Positions 4,386-6,126 of a DNA stretch of 6,126 nucleotides are shown piece by piece. The stretch's first letter is position 1; each line of letters begins with the position of its first letter. The stretch is from Clostridia bacterium. Lineage in GTDB: Bacteria > Bacillota > Clostridia > Oscillospirales > CAG-272. The position numbers were made by a program, and so were the translations under genes. The notes beneath the pieces were generated by a model that made no database searches, was not told the DNA's origin, and was given only the letters and a program-made list of their open reading frames with translations. The stretch covers positions 1-6,126 of the forward strand of contig CAADYQ010000031.1 of the NCBI GenBank assembly GCA_900753295.1. The letters are read 5' to 3'.

Positions 4386-5237
4386 TCATTTATCAAAATA
4401 ACGTCTGCGCTCGGTAGAGAGGCGCATCATTTGCTTCATCGTTTCAACATCTCCCTCGGCAAGGGTGCGTCGCAGGAGCGCAAAATGGTCAAGGAAGGTA
4501 TCCATCTGCGAAAGCAGCTCCTCGCGGTTCATAAGGAACAGCTCGCTCCACATATCCTCGTTTATTTTTGCGATACGGGTAAGGTCGCGGAATGAATCGC
4601 CGGTGTAATCCACAAGGTGATGCGACTCCTTGCAGGTCATGAGCACCACCGCGATGCAGTGTGTGAGCTGCGACAGGAAGCCTATCATTTCGTCATGCTC
4701 CGCCGGGGACAGGCGGCTTATCGACCGCGCGCCGAGCGTGCGCCCCAACTCCTCGCAAAGTGCCGTTGCCGCCTCGGTATTTTTATCCGTCGGCGTTACG
4801 ATATAGTTTGCGCCGCAAAACAGATCGGCACGGGCGTTTTCAACGCCGCTGACCTCGCGCCCCGCCATAGGATGAGCGCCCACGAATTCGACGCCCTCCG
4901 GCATCATCGCCTGCATCGGACCGACGATACCCGACTTCACGCCCGTGACATCGGTGACGAGCGCGCCGCGCTTTATATATTTTGCGTTTTCGGCGGCAAG
5001 CTCGAGCAGGATATGCGGGTATAGTGCAAACACCACGATATCAAATTCTCCGATGTACGCGCCGTCCGGGGCGGTCCTGCCGTGCCGGATGAAGCCGTGG
5101 CCGAGCGCATATTCGATCGCCTCGGTACGCCGGTCTATCGCACCGACCTCGTAGCCCGCCGCGGACAGCGCCGCCGCGTAGCTTCCGCCTATAAGTCCAA
5201 GACCTATTATAAGAACTTTTTTGTTTTTGTCAAGCAT
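4386..5237 (-). CDS. tyrA: Prephenate dehydrogenase
   Basis: It oxidatively decarboxylates prephenate to 4-hydroxyphenylpyruvate, the committed step to tyrosine, using NAD(P)+. The N-terminal Rossmann domain has GLGLIGGS (residues 12-19) and an acidic Asp35 at the end of the second strand, which favours NAD+. GAHPMAGRE (His122), the substrate-binding SQLTH motif and FRDLTRIA follow, then the helical dimerisation domain with MWSELFLMNRE. The 283-residue protein is a stand-alone dehydrogenase with neither a fused chorismate mutase nor a C-terminal ACT domain, so tyrosine control may act elsewhere. Its ATG overlaps the end of aroA by 8 nt, with AAGGG 9 nt upstream. Its stop lies just before the DAHP synthase ribosome site. 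The grouping points to a tyrosine/chorismate operon. Confidence 0.95.
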   Translation of the reverse strand: MLDKNKKVLIIGLGLIGGSYAAALSAAGYEVGAIDRRTEAIEYALGHGFIRHGRTAPDGAYIGEFDIVVFALYPHILLELAAENAKYIKRGALVTDVTGVKSGIVGPMQAMMPEGVEFVGAHPMAGREVSGVENARADLFCGANYIVTPTDKNTEAATALCEELGRTLGARSISRLSPAEHDEMIGFLSQLTHCIAVVLMTCKESHHLVDYTGDSFRDLTRIAKINEDMWSELFLMNREELLSQMDTFLDHFALLRRTLAEGDVETMKQMMRLSTERRRYFDK

Positions 5238-6126
5238 TTTTCTGTACCCTTATATCCGCGCCGAGCTTTGCAAGCCCCGAAAAAAAGTCGGGATAGCTCT
5301 TTCTTACAGCCTCGGCGCCTGCGATCGTTCCTCCGACCCGGACCGCGCAGACGGCAAGCGCCATTACGATGCGGTGATCCCCGTGAGACGAAAGCTCCTC
5401 GCGCGGAGCATGGATAGCGCCGGGCGCAACATCCACGGTGTCCTCGCCCACGCTTAGACGCGCACCGAGCTTTGCCAGTTCCTCCGCCATTGCGTCAGCG
5501 CGGCGGCTCTCCTTTATGGCAAGCCGGCGTGTGCCACTGAAATGCGCGCCGTGTCCCGCCGCTGCCGCCGCCGCAAAAAGCACCGGAGCCAGGTCGGGGC
5601 AGTCCGAAAGCTCCGCCTCGGTATACCCTGCGGCGATCTGCCGCAAAAGCGTCAGGCACACGCGGTCGCCCTGGAGACTGTCGGGGTCCAACCCGGTAAC
5701 GTTCACACCGCCACCAAGCGCGAGGAAGAACGCCGCCTGCGACCAGTCGCCCTCGGCTGTCGCGCTGAACGGCTTGTATTTTTGTCCGCCGGGGATAATG
5801 AACTCCCTCTCCGAGGGACGCCCCACCGTTATCCCGGCGCGGCTGAGCGCCGCAAGCGTCATATCGACATATGCGCGGCTCTCAAACGGCGGCGTTACGG
5901 TGATCCTGCTCTCCCCCGCCGCGCACGGCAGGGCAAACAGCATACCGGAAATGAACTGACTGCTGATCCCGCCGGGTATCTCATAATTTCCGCCCGTGAG
6001 CTGTCCGCGCACCGAGACACGCTCGGGCGCGATATCGAACGTCACGCCGCGCGGGACAAGCAAATCACGATAAACGCCCACGCCGCGTTCTATCAGCCGT
6101 GCGCTGCCGGAAAGCTCCGCTCCGCC
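5230..6126 (-). CDS. aroA: EPSP synthase (3-phosphoshikimate 1-carboxyvinyltransferase), 5' end outside window
   Basis: It transfers the enolpyruvyl group of PEP to shikimate 3-phosphate. The 298 residues seen are the C-terminal two thirds of a protein of about 420. The frame stays open to the window edge and the extra residues (ELSGSARLIER) fit the family, so an internal GTG at 6081 is not the start. Motifs in order are GGISSQFISGMLFALP, GDWSQAAFF, CPDLAPVLFAAAA (with the catalytic Asp), IKESRR (Lys and Glu of the KE-T/S-x-R motif), SSHGDHRIVMALA and RKSYPDFF (catalytic Lys). The usual Asp of KES-D-R is Arg here. It is the first gene seen of the operon and overlaps tyrA by 8 nt. The glyphosate-sensitivity motifs lie in the missing N-terminal third. 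Confidence 0.96.
   Translation of the reverse strand, partial: GGAELSGSARLIERGVGVYRDLLVPRGVTFDIAPERVSVRGQLTGGNYEIPGGISSQFISGMLFALPCAAGESRITVTPPFESRAYVDMTLAALSRAGITVGRPSEREFIIPGGQKYKPFSATAEGDWSQAAFFLALGGGVNVTGLDPDSLQGDRVCLTLLRQIAAGYTEAELSDCPDLAPVLFAAAAAAGHGAHFSGTRRLAIKESRRADAMAEELAKLGARLSVGEDTVDVAPGAIHAPREELSSHGDHRIVMALAVCAVRVGGTIAGAEAVRKSYPDFFSGLAKLGADIRVQKNA

Noticed and set aside
4370..4396. N-terminal extension of DAHP synthase from a TTG at 4396
   Set aside because: It overlaps tyrA, has no ribosome site of its own and adds non-conserved residues. AAAGGA at 4381-4386 serves the ATG at 4369.
1..6126. CRISPR array, insertion sequence, rRNA or riboswitch
   Set aside because: No regularly spaced repeats, transposase-like frames, rRNA-like stretches or recognisable T-box/riboswitch motifs were seen. 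The leader of the aro operon is outside the window.

Overview
The window looks like a chromosomal segment of a gut-type Firmicute (class Clostridia, Oscillospiraceae/Ruminococcaceae-like) that spans the edge of an integrated conjugative element. The lineage call is inference. It rests on Clostridia-style class I DAHP synthase and TyrA proteins, sigma-A type promoters, strong GGAGG ribosome sites and ArdA-like genes typical of Firmicute integrative elements. All supported genes are on the minus strand, so transcription runs right to left.

Right part (about 2608-6126), core chromosome, visibly GC-richer: aroA (5' end outside the window), tyrA, a class I DAHP synthase gene and a small two-helix membrane protein of unknown function. 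They form one tight operon in which every junction overlaps or nearly touches. DAHP synthase opens the shikimate pathway, AroA makes EPSP two steps before chorismate, and TyrA commits prephenate to tyrosine. No terminator is seen after the membrane protein gene. Next comes tRNA-Gln(CUG) with its own perfect-consensus promoter (TTGACA, 17 bp, TATAAT) and a strong intrinsic terminator. The tRNA has an acceptor-stem mismatch.

Junction (about 2445-2660): a plus-strand fragment resembling the 3' end of a tRNA (B-box GGTTCAAATCC) stands without a tRNA body. Next to it is a long minus-strand terminator hairpin, and a split direct repeat lies nearby. This is what the attachment-site scar at one end of a tRNA-targeting element would look like; the intact tRNA would then lie at the other end, beyond the left edge of the window.

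Left part (1-about 2440), probable mobile element, less GC-rich: a small cysteine-rich ORF whose strong ribosome site faces ATC instead of ATG, then two translationally coupled ArdA-like (antirestriction-type) genes that both end in Met-Gly-Gly-Met. A separate sigma-A promoter overlapped by a dyad then drives a response-regulator gene, of which only the first 24 codons are in the window.

I do not see a clearly new multi-gene system. The points most worth a second look are the element/chromosome junction, the missing start codon of the cysteine-rich gene, the dyad-covered promoter of the response regulator, and the mismatched tRNA-Gln.
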